Shown in pieces: positions 1 through 5,114 of a stretch of 5,114 nucleotides of DNA. Both the position numbers and the translations under genes were made by a program. Position 1 is the stretch's first letter, and every line of letters starts with the position of its first letter. This DNA is from an uncultured Collinsella sp. (GTDB lineage: Bacteria > Actinomycetota > Coriobacteriia > Coriobacteriales > Coriobacteriaceae), in NCBI GenBank assembly GCA_900556705.1, contig USPT01000076.1, forward strand, positions 1 to 5,114, given 5' to 3'. The notes beneath the pieces were generated by a model that saw nothing but the letters and a program-made list of their open reading frames with translations, was not told where the DNA came from and did not search any database.

Positions 1-20
1 GCATAACTGACGCATAAAAG

Positions 21-55
21 ACGAGGGGCGATCCGGTTGGGTCGTCCCTCGTTTT
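21..55. terminator. Long-hairpin intrinsic terminator upstream of the operon
   Basis: Bases 21-34 pair with 39-52 around a four-base loop (GGTT). This gives about 14 base pairs, including two G-U wobbles (28/45 and 32/41), and is followed by a short T run (52-55). An A run at 16-19 lies just before the stem, so the reverse strand also reads as hairpin plus T run and the element could work in both directions. It probably ends an upstream transcript whose gene lies outside the window. The T tract is short, so efficiency is uncertain, but the stem is long and nearly perfect. Confidence 0.8.
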
Positions 56-142
56 ACATGTACCTGCCCAGGTGCCTTCGGTCAATTGTCCTATTCTTAT
101 GGAGAAGCTGTGCACACGCTGACCTGCAGATTCGTACTGTGC

Positions 143-171
143 TTGCACGTTTCCGCAGCTATTGGTATAGT
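143..171 (+). promoter_or_regulatory. Candidate sigma-70-type promoter for the rimP-nusA-infB-rbfA operon
   Basis: A -35-like TTGCAC (143-148) is separated by exactly 17 bases from a -10 box TATAGT (166-171), which matches TATAAT at five of six positions. The -35 box is weak, matching only the TTG core. The predicted transcription start is near position 178, giving a leader of about 70 bases before the rimP ATG. This AT-richer stretch lies between two terminators, as expected for an operon promoter. It was identified by eye from the consensus only. Confidence 0.55.
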
Positions 172-196
172 TTGCTTGCAAATGAAGTTGTAATTG

Positions 197-229
197 AAAG
201 AAGTGGGGTTTCGGCCCCGCTTCTTTTTT
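197..229 (+). terminator. Strong intrinsic terminator in the rimP leader, probable attenuator
   Basis: The stem 200-208 pairs with 215-223 (GAAGTGGGG with CCCCGCTTC, one G-U wobble). The closing T209-G214 wobble leaves a UUCG loop. Six T residues (224-229) follow, and A197-A199 can extend the pairing into the T run. This is a textbook rho-independent terminator on the + strand. It lies downstream of the candidate promoter and ends 20 bases before the rimP start codon, so it must be read through for the operon to be expressed from that promoter. No strong competing antiterminator hairpin is visible in the short leader, which favours control by a protein such as NusA over a ligand-binding riboswitch. 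It could instead simply end transcripts entering from upstream. Confidence 0.85.
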
Positions 230-237
230 GTATGGAT

Positions 238-242
238 GGAGG
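238..242 (+). promoter_or_regulatory. Ribosome binding site deciding the rimP start
   Basis: GGAGG lies seven bases before the ATG at 250. It overlaps the region just after an alternative in-frame ATG at 232, which has only the terminator T run before it. This supports 250 as the true start. Confidence 0.85.
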
Positions 243-249
243 TGCCGCA

Positions 250-744
250 ATGGTCAAGACCAAGACCGAGCAGGCGATCATCGACGCGCTCGAGGCCGTC
301 GCTCCCCAGCACGATGTCGACATCGTCGACGTCGAGCTCGTGGGTGCCACCAAGGCCCCCTGCGTGCGCGTGCGTATCGAGGGTGCCGAGGGTCAGAGTC
401 TTTCGCTCAACGACGTCACGGCCAACACCAAGTGGGTCGGCGATGTGATTGAGGAGCTCGACCCCATCTCTTCGAGCTATACGCTCGAGGTGTCGAGCCC
501 GGGTATGGCGCGCCCGCTGCGCCGCCCGTGCGACTTTGCCCGCTTTGTGGGCGAGAACTGTGAGCTCACCTCCACCGCCACCGAGGGCCGTCGCAAGTAC
601 GCCGGCAAGATTGCCGCCGCCACCGAGACGAACGTGACCCTCGAGCTCGAGGGCGGCGAGTCCGTCACCCTCGATTTCTCTGATGTTAAAAAGTGCAAGT
701 TGAAGCCCACCTATGACTTCAAGCCCGCGAAGGAAGGAAAGTAA
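250..744 (+). CDS. rimP: Ribosome maturation factor RimP
   Basis: A 164-residue protein of the RimP (YhbC/YlxS) family, a cytoplasmic factor needed for maturation of the 30S ribosomal subunit. The N-terminal domain (about residues 1-85) contains the family signature LEVSSPGMARPL at 79-90, where most members read LEVSSPGLxRPL. The rest (about 90-155) matches the small C-terminal beta-barrel domain, ending in a basic lysine-rich tail. Length is normal for the family. The open frame extends upstream to position 37, but that extension would translate through both the promoter and the terminator and has no family similarity. ATG 250, preceded by GGAGG, is therefore the start. The gene leads the operon, and its stop codon is separated from the nusA ATG by one base, so translation is probably coupled. 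Identification rests on the recognised signature and the gene order. Confidence 0.95.
   Translation: MVKTKTEQAIIDALEAVAPQHDVDIVDVELVGATKAPCVRVRIEGAEGQSLSLNDVTANTKWVGDVIEELDPISSSYTLEVSSPGMARPLRRPCDFARFVGENCELTSTATEGRRKYAGKIAAATETNVTLELEGGESVTLDFSDVKKCKLKPTYDFKPAKEGK
730..737 (+). promoter_or_regulatory. Ribosome binding site of nusA inside the end of rimP
   Basis: AAGGAAGG lies eight bases before the nusA ATG at 746, within the last codons of rimP. The rimP stop (742-744) lies between this site and the nusA start, an arrangement typical of translational coupling. An upstream in-frame ATG at 713 lies inside rimP, and I see no equally good site before it. Confidence 0.8.
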
Positions 745-745
745 G

Positions 746-1990
746 ATGGCAGCATCCGACATGATGTCCGCCCTGATGGAGCTTTGCCAGGAGAGGCACA
801 TCGACCAGCTCTACCTGATCGACCGCCTGGAGCAGTCGCTCGCCAAGAGCTACGCCGAGATCCTGCATCTTGAGTGGGGCGCCAAGGTGACCATCGACCG
901 CACCACCGGCAAGATCTACGTCTACCGTCTGGAGCCGATCGACGATTCCATGGACGAGGAGGGCAACTTCACCGAGTTCGAGGAGATCGACGTCACCCCC
1001 AAGAACACGAGCCGCATCGCCGCTCAGCACGCTAAGGCCGAGATCAACGCCATCGTGCGTAACTCCGCCCGCGAGCAGATCTACGAGGAGTTCTCCGGTC
1101 GTATCGGTGACCTCATCAGCGGTACCGTGCTGCAGTCCACGCCCGACTTCACGATCGTCAAGATCCGCGATGGCGTCGAGGCCGAGCTGCCGCATTTTGA
1201 CCAGCGCCGTTACGAGAACGAGCGCAACGAGCGTCCGATGGGCGAGCGCTATCTGCACAACCAGCACATCAAGGCCGTGATCATCGACGTCCGCGACCCC
1301 AACTCCAACCTGCAGCCGGTTCGCGGCGAGCACAGCCGTCCGCCGATTGTCATCTCCCGCACCCACCCCGAGCTCATGCGTCGTCTGTTTGAGCAGGAGG
1401 TGCCCGAGATCTATGAGGGCACCGTCCAGATTAAGTCGATTGCCCGCGAGCCCGGCCAGCGCTCCAAGGTCGCCGTCCACTCGCTCGACGACCGCCTGGA
1501 TCCCGTGGGCGCCTGCGTCGGCCCCAAGGGCAGCCGCGTTCGCGCCGTCGTGGGCGAGCTCCGCGGCGAGCGCGTCGACGTCATCCTGTGGGATGCCGAT
1601 CCGGCCGTCTACGTCGCCAACGCCCTGTCGCCCGCCAAGGTCACCCGCGTCCTCATCGACGAGGAGAAGGCCTACGCCGGCGTCATCGTGCCCGACGACC
1701 AGCTTTCGCTCGCAATCGGCAAGGAGGGCCAGAACGCCCGCCTCGCCGCTCGCCTGACCGGCTGGCACATCGACATCAAGTCCGAGACCCTTGCCGCCGA
1801 CATCCTCAAGAACGTCCCCGTTCACGAGGAGCCCGCCGCCGACCTGATCGGTGACGAGGACGACGACGTCCGTCGCTGCGAGTACGTGTCCGAGGACGGC
1901 ATTCAGTGCCGCAACCAGGCCCGCCCCGGCTTCCGTTTCTGCGGTGTCCACGACACCGACGCCTTCGATGATGCGGAGGACCTGATCTAG
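746..1990 (+). CDS. nusA: Transcription termination/antitermination factor NusA with a C-terminal Cys/His tail
   Basis: A 414-residue NusA, which binds RNA polymerase and nascent RNA and modulates pausing, intrinsic termination and antitermination. Domains in order: the N-terminal RNA-polymerase-binding domain (about 1-115); an S1 domain (about 117-195) that looks somewhat longer than usual, with charged loops near 152-166 and 184-200; the conserved linker SRTHPELMRRLFEQEVPEI (204-222); KH1 (about 250-295, GPKG at 259-262); and KH2 (about 300-350, GKEG at 325-328). There are no C-terminal acidic repeats, as in Gram-positive NusA proteins. Instead the protein continues through an acidic linker (about 360-375) into a tail with C378, C388, C399 and H402 (spacing C-x9-C-x10-C-x2-H), then an acidic end. 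This resembles small zinc-binding modules seen in other proteins, but zinc binding is inferred. The gene sits one base after rimP. Identity is certain; the role of the tail is unknown. Confidence 0.97.
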   Translation: MAASDMMSALMELCQERHIDQLYLIDRLEQSLAKSYAEILHLEWGAKVTIDRTTGKIYVYRLEPIDDSMDEEGNFTEFEEIDVTPKNTSRIAAQHAKAEINAIVRNSAREQIYEEFSGRIGDLISGTVLQSTPDFTIVKIRDGVEAELPHFDQRRYENERNERPMGERYLHNQHIKAVIIDVRDPNSNLQPVRGEHSRPPIVISRTHPELMRRLFEQEVPEIYEGTVQIKSIAREPGQRSKVAVHSLDDRLDPVGACVGPKGSRVRAVVGELRGERVDVILWDADPAVYVANALSPAKVTRVLIDEEKAYAGVIVPDDQLSLAIGKEGQNARLAARLTGWHIDIKSETLAADILKNVPVHEEPAADLIGDEDDDVRRCEYVSEDGIQCRNQARPGFRFCGVHDTDAFDDAEDLI

Positions 1991-1999
1991 CGCGCGGTC

Positions 2000-2020
2000 G
2001 CGCCGGGCGGGTCCCGGCGC
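2000..2020 (+). other. All-GC hairpin just downstream of nusA
   Basis: GCGCCGGG (2000-2007) pairs perfectly with CCCGGCGC (2013-2020) around a five-base loop, starting ten bases after the nusA stop. No T run follows, so it is not a standard intrinsic terminator. A weaker alternative hairpin (1990-1994 with 1999-2003) overlaps the nusA stop codon and shares bases with this one, so the two exclude each other. Possible roles are mRNA stabilisation, an RNase processing site or a pause site. The pairing is seen directly; the role is unknown. Confidence 0.55.
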
Positions 2021-2045
2021 ATCTCCCACGCTCGTTCAGTCTCTA

Positions 2046-2060
2046 GGCACCCAAGGTGTC
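2046..2060 (+). other. Small hairpin upstream of the infB ribosome binding site
   Basis: GGCACC (2046-2051) pairs with GGTGTC (2055-2060), including one G-U wobble, around a three-base loop (CAA). It ends ten bases before the infB Shine-Dalgarno sequence. It could influence infB initiation or mark an mRNA processing site, but a stem this short may occur by chance. Confidence 0.35.
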
Positions 2061-2069
2061 AGAAAGGGT

Positions 2070-2075
2070 AGGTGA
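2070..2075 (+). promoter_or_regulatory. Ribosome binding site of infB
   Basis: AGGTGA, complementary to part of the 16S rRNA 3' end, lies six bases before the ATG at 2082. This is the only convincing site in the 91-base nusA-infB gap and fixes the infB start. Confidence 0.75.
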
Positions 2076-2081
2076 AGTCAT

Positions 2082-4796
2082 ATGGCAAAAGTCCGTGTGT
2101 CCACCCTGGCCAAAGAGTTCGGCATGACCTCCAAGGAACTGATGGGTCATCTCGCCGAAATGAAGATTCCCGCTAAGTCCGCTTCCTCCGCTCTGGAGGA
2201 CGCTTATGTCGCCATGGTCCGCAAGCAGCTCGCCTCGGTGATCGAGGCTCGCGCCAAGGAAGTCGAGGCCGCCAAGCAGGCCGAGGAGGAGGCAGCCGCC
2301 GCCGAGGAGGCAGCGCGCGCTGCCGAGGCCGAGCGTGAGCGCATCGCCGCCGAGAAGGCACGCGAGGAGGAGCGCCGCCAGTTCGCCGCCGCCCAGGCTG
2401 CCGAGGAGGCCGCCCGCGCCGAGGCCGAGGCCAAGAAGAAGGCCGAGCAGGAGCGCCTTGCCCGCGAGAAGGAGGAGGCTGCCCGCGAGGCCCAGCGCCG
2501 CGCCGTCCCCGCTTCCGACTCCGGTTCGCGCTTCCGTTCGCTGCTCGACCAGATCGCCGCACAGGAGACCGTGCTCAAGGAGAAGAAGGACGCCGAGGAG
2601 AAGGCCAAGGCCGAGCGCGCCTCCGAGCGCGGCAACCGTCGTGGCGGCAACAACGACCGTCGCGGTGGCCGTCGTAACGATCGCAATGCCTCCGACAGCA
2701 ACTCCGAGCGTAACGCCTCCGAGAGCCGTCCGCACAGCCATCGCACCAACGCCAGCAACAACGTCGCTGCCGGTATGGACTTCCCCAACCCCGATAAGCA
2801 GGGCAAGGGTAAGAAGCGCAAGGGCGGTCACGGCAACGATGAGGACCACTACAGCCGCATGGCTCGTGAGGCCGAGGAGTACAGTCGCGAGAAGGTGCTC
2901 GAGGAGGCTCGCGCCGCCGTCGAGGAGGCCTCTCGCGAGTCGACCGGTCGCCGCAAGAAGCGCAAGGAGAAGCGCGAGCGCGAGGCTGCCAAGGCGCAGG
3001 AGGAGCGCAAGATTGAGGAGGCGCTGGCCCAGGGCGTGAACCCCGAGGAGCTCGACGCCATCAAGGTCTCCCAGGGCGTTACCGTCCAGGAGCTCGCCGA
3101 GGCGCTCGACGTTCCGGCCAACGACATCATCAAGCGCCTGTTCCTGCTGGGCACGCCGCTCACGATGACGCAGTCCATGTCCGACGACCTCGTCGAGCTC
3201 GTTGCCGACGACCTGGGCCGTCAGATCAAAATCATCACCCCCGAGGAGGAGAACACCTTCTCGTTCTACGACGATCCCGCCGACCTTAAGCCCCGCGCCC
3301 CGGTCGTCACCGTCATGGGTCACGTCGACCACGGCAAGACGAGCTTGCTCGACGCCATCCGTCACACCGGTGTCGCTGCCGGCGAGGCGGGCGGCATTAC
3401 CCAGGCCATCGGCGCTTCGCAGGTCATGATCAACGACCGCAAGATCACCTTCATCGATACCCCGGGCCACGCCACCTTTACGGCCATGCGTGCCCGCGGC
3501 GCCAAGGTGACCGACATCGTCATTCTGATCGTGGCTGCCGACGACGGCGTCATGCCTCAGACCATCGAGTCGATCAACCACGCCAAGGCCGCCGGCGTAC
3601 CCATCGTCGTCGCCGTCAACAAGATCGATAAGCCGGGCGCTAACCCCGACCGCGTGCGCCAGGAGCTCACCGAGTACGGCATCATCCCCGAGGAGTGGGG
3701 CGGACAGAACATGTTCGTCAACATCTCGGCCAAGCAGAAGATCGGTATCGACGACCTGCTCGAGACCGTGCTGCTCCAGGCCGACGTGCTCGAGCTCAAG
3801 GCCAACCCCGACACCTTTGCCTCCGGTAACGTCCTCGAGGCTAAGCTCGACAAGGGCCGCGGTTCGGTCGCTACCGTGCTGGTGACCCGCGGTACCCTGC
3901 ACGTGGGCGATACGCTGGTCGCCGGCCTTACCTACGGCCGCGTCCGCGCCATGCTCGATCCCAAGGGCAACGCCGTCACCGAGGCCGGCCCCTCCGACGC
4001 CGTCGAGATCCTGGGCCTGCAGTCCGTGCCCAACGCCGGCGACGAGTTCCGCGTGTTCGAGGACGAGCGCGAGGCTCGCGCCTTGGCCGATGAGCGCTCG
4101 CTCAAGGCCCGTATCGAGGAGCAGAGCCGCGTGAAGCACGTCACGCTCGAGAACCTCTTCGAGACCATCGCCGACGCCGAGGTCAAGGAGCTCAACCTGA
4201 TCATCAAGGCCGACGTCCAGGGTTCCATCGAGGCCCTTCAGGACTCGCTCGACAAGATGGATCAGTCCGAGGTCCGCATCAACACGATCCACTCCGCCGT
4301 CGGTGCCATCAACGAGACCGACGTCGTTCTTGCCGACGCCTCCAACGCCATCATCATCGGCTTTGGCGTGCGTCCCGACGGCAAGGCCCGCTCCGCCGCC
4401 GAGCGCGAGGGCGTCGAGATTCGTTGCTACGACGTTATCTACAAGTGCCTCGAGGAGCTCGACGCTGCCCGCATCGGCATGCTCAAGCCCACCGAGGTCG
4501 AGGTCTCCACGGGTACCGCGACCGTCCTGGACACCTTCAAGGTGCCCAAAGTCGGCATCGCCGCCGGTGTCCGCGTCGAGGAGGGCGAGATCGCCGCGAC
4601 CGATTCCGTGCGCCTGGTGCGTGACGGCATTGTGGTCTTCAACGGCAAAATTGCCTCGATGCGCCACTACAAGGACGAGGCCAAGAGCCTCAAGAGCGGT
4701 TCCGAGGGCGGCATTGGCCTTGAGAACTTCCAGGACATCAAGCCCGGCGATCAGATCGAGGGTTACCGCATCGACCAGGTTGCCCGTACCGAGTAG
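2082..4796 (+). CDS. infB: Translation initiation factor IF-2
   Basis: A 904-residue IF-2, the GTPase that places formyl-methionyl initiator tRNA on the 30S subunit and promotes 50S joining. Residues 1-50 form an IF2_N helical domain. Residues about 50-185 are a charged Glu/Ala/Lys/Arg region likely to be helical or coiled coil, followed by an Arg/Gly/Asn/Ser-rich low-complexity stretch (about 180-228) and a second charged segment (about 255-315). A second IF2_N domain lies at about 333-385. The GTPase domain has all motifs: GHVDHGKT (413-420), GGITQAIGA (437-445), DTPGH (459-463), NKID (513-516) and SAK (549-551). Domain II (about 580-665), domain III with the conserved IIKADVQGSIEAL (707-719) and C2 (about 804-900) follow. 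The length is close to long IF-2 forms such as that of E. coli. Oddities: both usual C2 cysteines are replaced (V830, G876), and the usual His of the G2 motif is A442. The frame is intact, so this appears functional. Confidence 0.97.
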   Translation: MAKVRVSTLAKEFGMTSKELMGHLAEMKIPAKSASSALEDAYVAMVRKQLASVIEARAKEVEAAKQAEEEAAAAEEAARAAEAERERIAAEKAREEERRQFAAAQAAEEAARAEAEAKKKAEQERLAREKEEAAREAQRRAVPASDSGSRFRSLLDQIAAQETVLKEKKDAEEKAKAERASERGNRRGGNNDRRGGRRNDRNASDSNSERNASESRPHSHRTNASNNVAAGMDFPNPDKQGKGKKRKGGHGNDEDHYSRMAREAEEYSREKVLEEARAAVEEASRESTGRRKKRKEKREREAAKAQEERKIEEALAQGVNPEELDAIKVSQGVTVQELAEALDVPANDIIKRLFLLGTPLTMTQSMSDDLVELVADDLGRQIKIITPEEENTFSFYDDPADLKPRAPVVTVMGHVDHGKTSLLDAIRHTGVAAGEAGGITQAIGASQVMINDRKITFIDTPGHATFTAMRARGAKVTDIVILIVAADDGVMPQTIESINHAKAAGVPIVVAVNKIDKPGANPDRVRQELTEYGIIPEEWGGQNMFVNISAKQKIGIDDLLETVLLQADVLELKANPDTFASGNVLEAKLDKGRGSVATVLVTRGTLHVGDTLVAGLTYGRVRAMLDPKGNAVTEAGPSDAVEILGLQSVPNAGDEFRVFEDEREARALADERSLKARIEEQSRVKHVTLENLFETIADAEVKELNLIIKADVQGSIEALQDSLDKMDQSEVRINTIHSAVGAINETDVVLADASNAIIIGFGVRPDGKARSAAEREGVEIRCYDVIYKCLEELDAARIGMLKPTEVEVSTGTATVLDTFKVPKVGIAAGVRVEEGEIAATDSVRLVRDGIVVFNGKIASMRHYKDEAKSLKSGSEGGIGLENFQDIKPGDQIEGYRIDQVARTE

Positions 4797-4800
4797 GGGG
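4795..4800 (+). promoter_or_regulatory. Ribosome binding site of rbfA overlapping the infB stop
   Basis: AGGGGG overlaps the last bases of the infB TAG stop codon and lies seven bases before the rbfA ATG at 4808. It departs from AGGAGG by one base. Terminating ribosomes would cover the site, suggesting coupled translation. Confidence 0.65.
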
Positions 4801-4807
4801 TAGCGCT

Positions 4808-5114
4808 ATGAAGCAAACGCAGGCAACCCGCCGTTTGGGCGAGCAGCTTCGCGAGAAGCTTGGTTATATCCTGCTCTTTGAGGTTTCCGATCCGCGTCTC
4901 GACCTGGTTATTTTGACCGCGGTCGAGGTCGCGGTGGACCGTTCGTTCGCGCGCGTGTACGTGTCGTGCGATGCGAGCCGCTACGATGAGGTCATGGAGG
5001 CGCTCGCAAGTGCCAAGGGCCGTATTCGCAGCCTGTTGGCTCGCTCGCTCGATTGGCGTGTCACGCCCGAGCTCGATTTTCGCATCGATCGCTCGACCGA
5101 TGAGGCCGAGCGCA
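4808..5114 (+). CDS. rbfA: Ribosome-binding factor A (5' part, cut by window end)
   Basis: The first 102 residues of RbfA, a small cytoplasmic KH-fold protein that binds immature 30S subunits and helps process and mature the 16S rRNA 5' region. The translation begins MKQTQATRRLGEQL. It shows the family patterns ILLFEVSDPRL (residues 21-31), ARVYVS (48-53) and an Ala-x-Gly kink within LASAKGRIRSLLA (66-78), followed by the conserved TPELDF (86-91). No stop occurs before the window ends; RbfA proteins are usually about 110-150 residues, so only the C-terminus is missing. The gene starts 11 bases after infB, matching the widespread infB-rbfA order. The ATG at 4808 was chosen for its Shine-Dalgarno sequence and alignment with the expected N-terminus. 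Codon choice looks somewhat less extreme than in infB. Confidence 0.93.
   Translation, partial: MKQTQATRRLGEQLREKLGYILLFEVSDPRLDLVILTAVEVAVDRSFARVYVSCDASRYDEVMEALASAKGRIRSLLARSLDWRVTPELDFRIDRSTDEAER

Noticed and set aside
182..193. Mini open frame ATG AAG TTG TAA in the leader as a regulatory leader peptide
   Set aside because: It is only three codons long, starts about four bases after the predicted transcript start and has no ribosome binding site, so chance is the likelier explanation.
56..196. A tRNA gene upstream of rimP, as in the E. coli metY-rimP-nusA arrangement
   Set aside because: No cloverleaf arms, T-loop consensus or CCA-like end can be found in this stretch.
37..249. N-terminal extension of rimP from an upstream ATG at 37 or 232
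   Set aside because: The extension would run through terminator and promoter sequence and matches no RimP feature. ATG 232 lacks a ribosome binding site, while ATG 250 has GGAGG at good spacing.
719..2029. A 436-codon open frame on the - strand opposite nusA
   Set aside because: It is a codon-bias shadow of nusA with a repetitive composition and no family resemblance.
2229..2501. GAG/GCC-rich stretch as a DNA tandem repeat
   Set aside because: The repetition is explained by Glu/Ala/Arg codons of the charged IF-2 helical region. The units are irregular and not a true tandem array.
2214..2862. Internal starts giving shorter IF-2 forms, as in E. coli (candidate ATGs at 2214, 2775 and 2859)
   Set aside because: None has a ribosome binding site at suitable spacing. 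The GGAGG before 2214 is about 14 bases away, so a shorter isoform is not supported.
2043..4667. An 874-codon open frame on the - strand opposite infB
   Set aside because: It mirrors the well-supported infB gene. The strong G/C third-position bias removes stop codons from the complementary frame, and the translation is Gly/Leu/Ala/Val-rich with no recognisable domain.

Overview
This window is a conserved translation/transcription-machinery operon on the + strand: rimP, nusA, infB and the 5' part of rbfA. A 249-base upstream control region precedes it. The DNA is GC-rich with strong G/C preference at third codon positions. The proteins look Gram-positive: NusA has no C-terminal acidic repeats, and IF-2 has a long charged N-terminal extension. 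Together with the family details this suggests a high-GC Actinomycetota, most likely Coriobacteriia (Collinsella-like). That placement is an inference from sequence style, not a database match.

Layout. Positions 1-20 may hold the tail of an upstream transcript, with stop triplets at 4-6 and 8-10 but no gene that can be called. Positions 21-55 form a long hairpin terminator that isolates the operon from its neighbour. I see no gene, tRNA or strong motif in 56-142. A sigma-70-type promoter lies at 143-171, and its transcript would start near 178. It would almost immediately meet a second, very strong intrinsic terminator at 197-229, only about 20 bases before the rimP start at 250. This promoter-terminator-gene order looks like transcription attenuation. 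rimP (250-744) and nusA (746-1990) are separated by one base. A 91-base gap with two hairpins separates nusA from infB (2082-4796). rbfA begins at 4808 and runs off the window end.

How the genes work together. RimP and RbfA are 30S ribosome assembly factors, IF-2 delivers initiator tRNA to the 30S subunit, and NusA controls pausing, termination and antitermination by RNA polymerase. Because NusA enhances many intrinsic terminators, the leader terminator is a plausible negative-feedback switch on the whole operon.

Most notable oddities: (1) the leader attenuator; (2) a Cys/His cluster resembling a small zinc-binding module at the C-terminus of NusA; (3) replacement of both usual cysteines of the IF-2 C2 (initiator-tRNA-binding) domain; (4) absence of the small ylxR/ylxQ genes often found between nusA and infB; (5) an RGG-like, Asn/Ser-rich disordered stretch in IF-2. 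I found no mobile element, CRISPR array, RNA gene or clearly novel multi-gene system.
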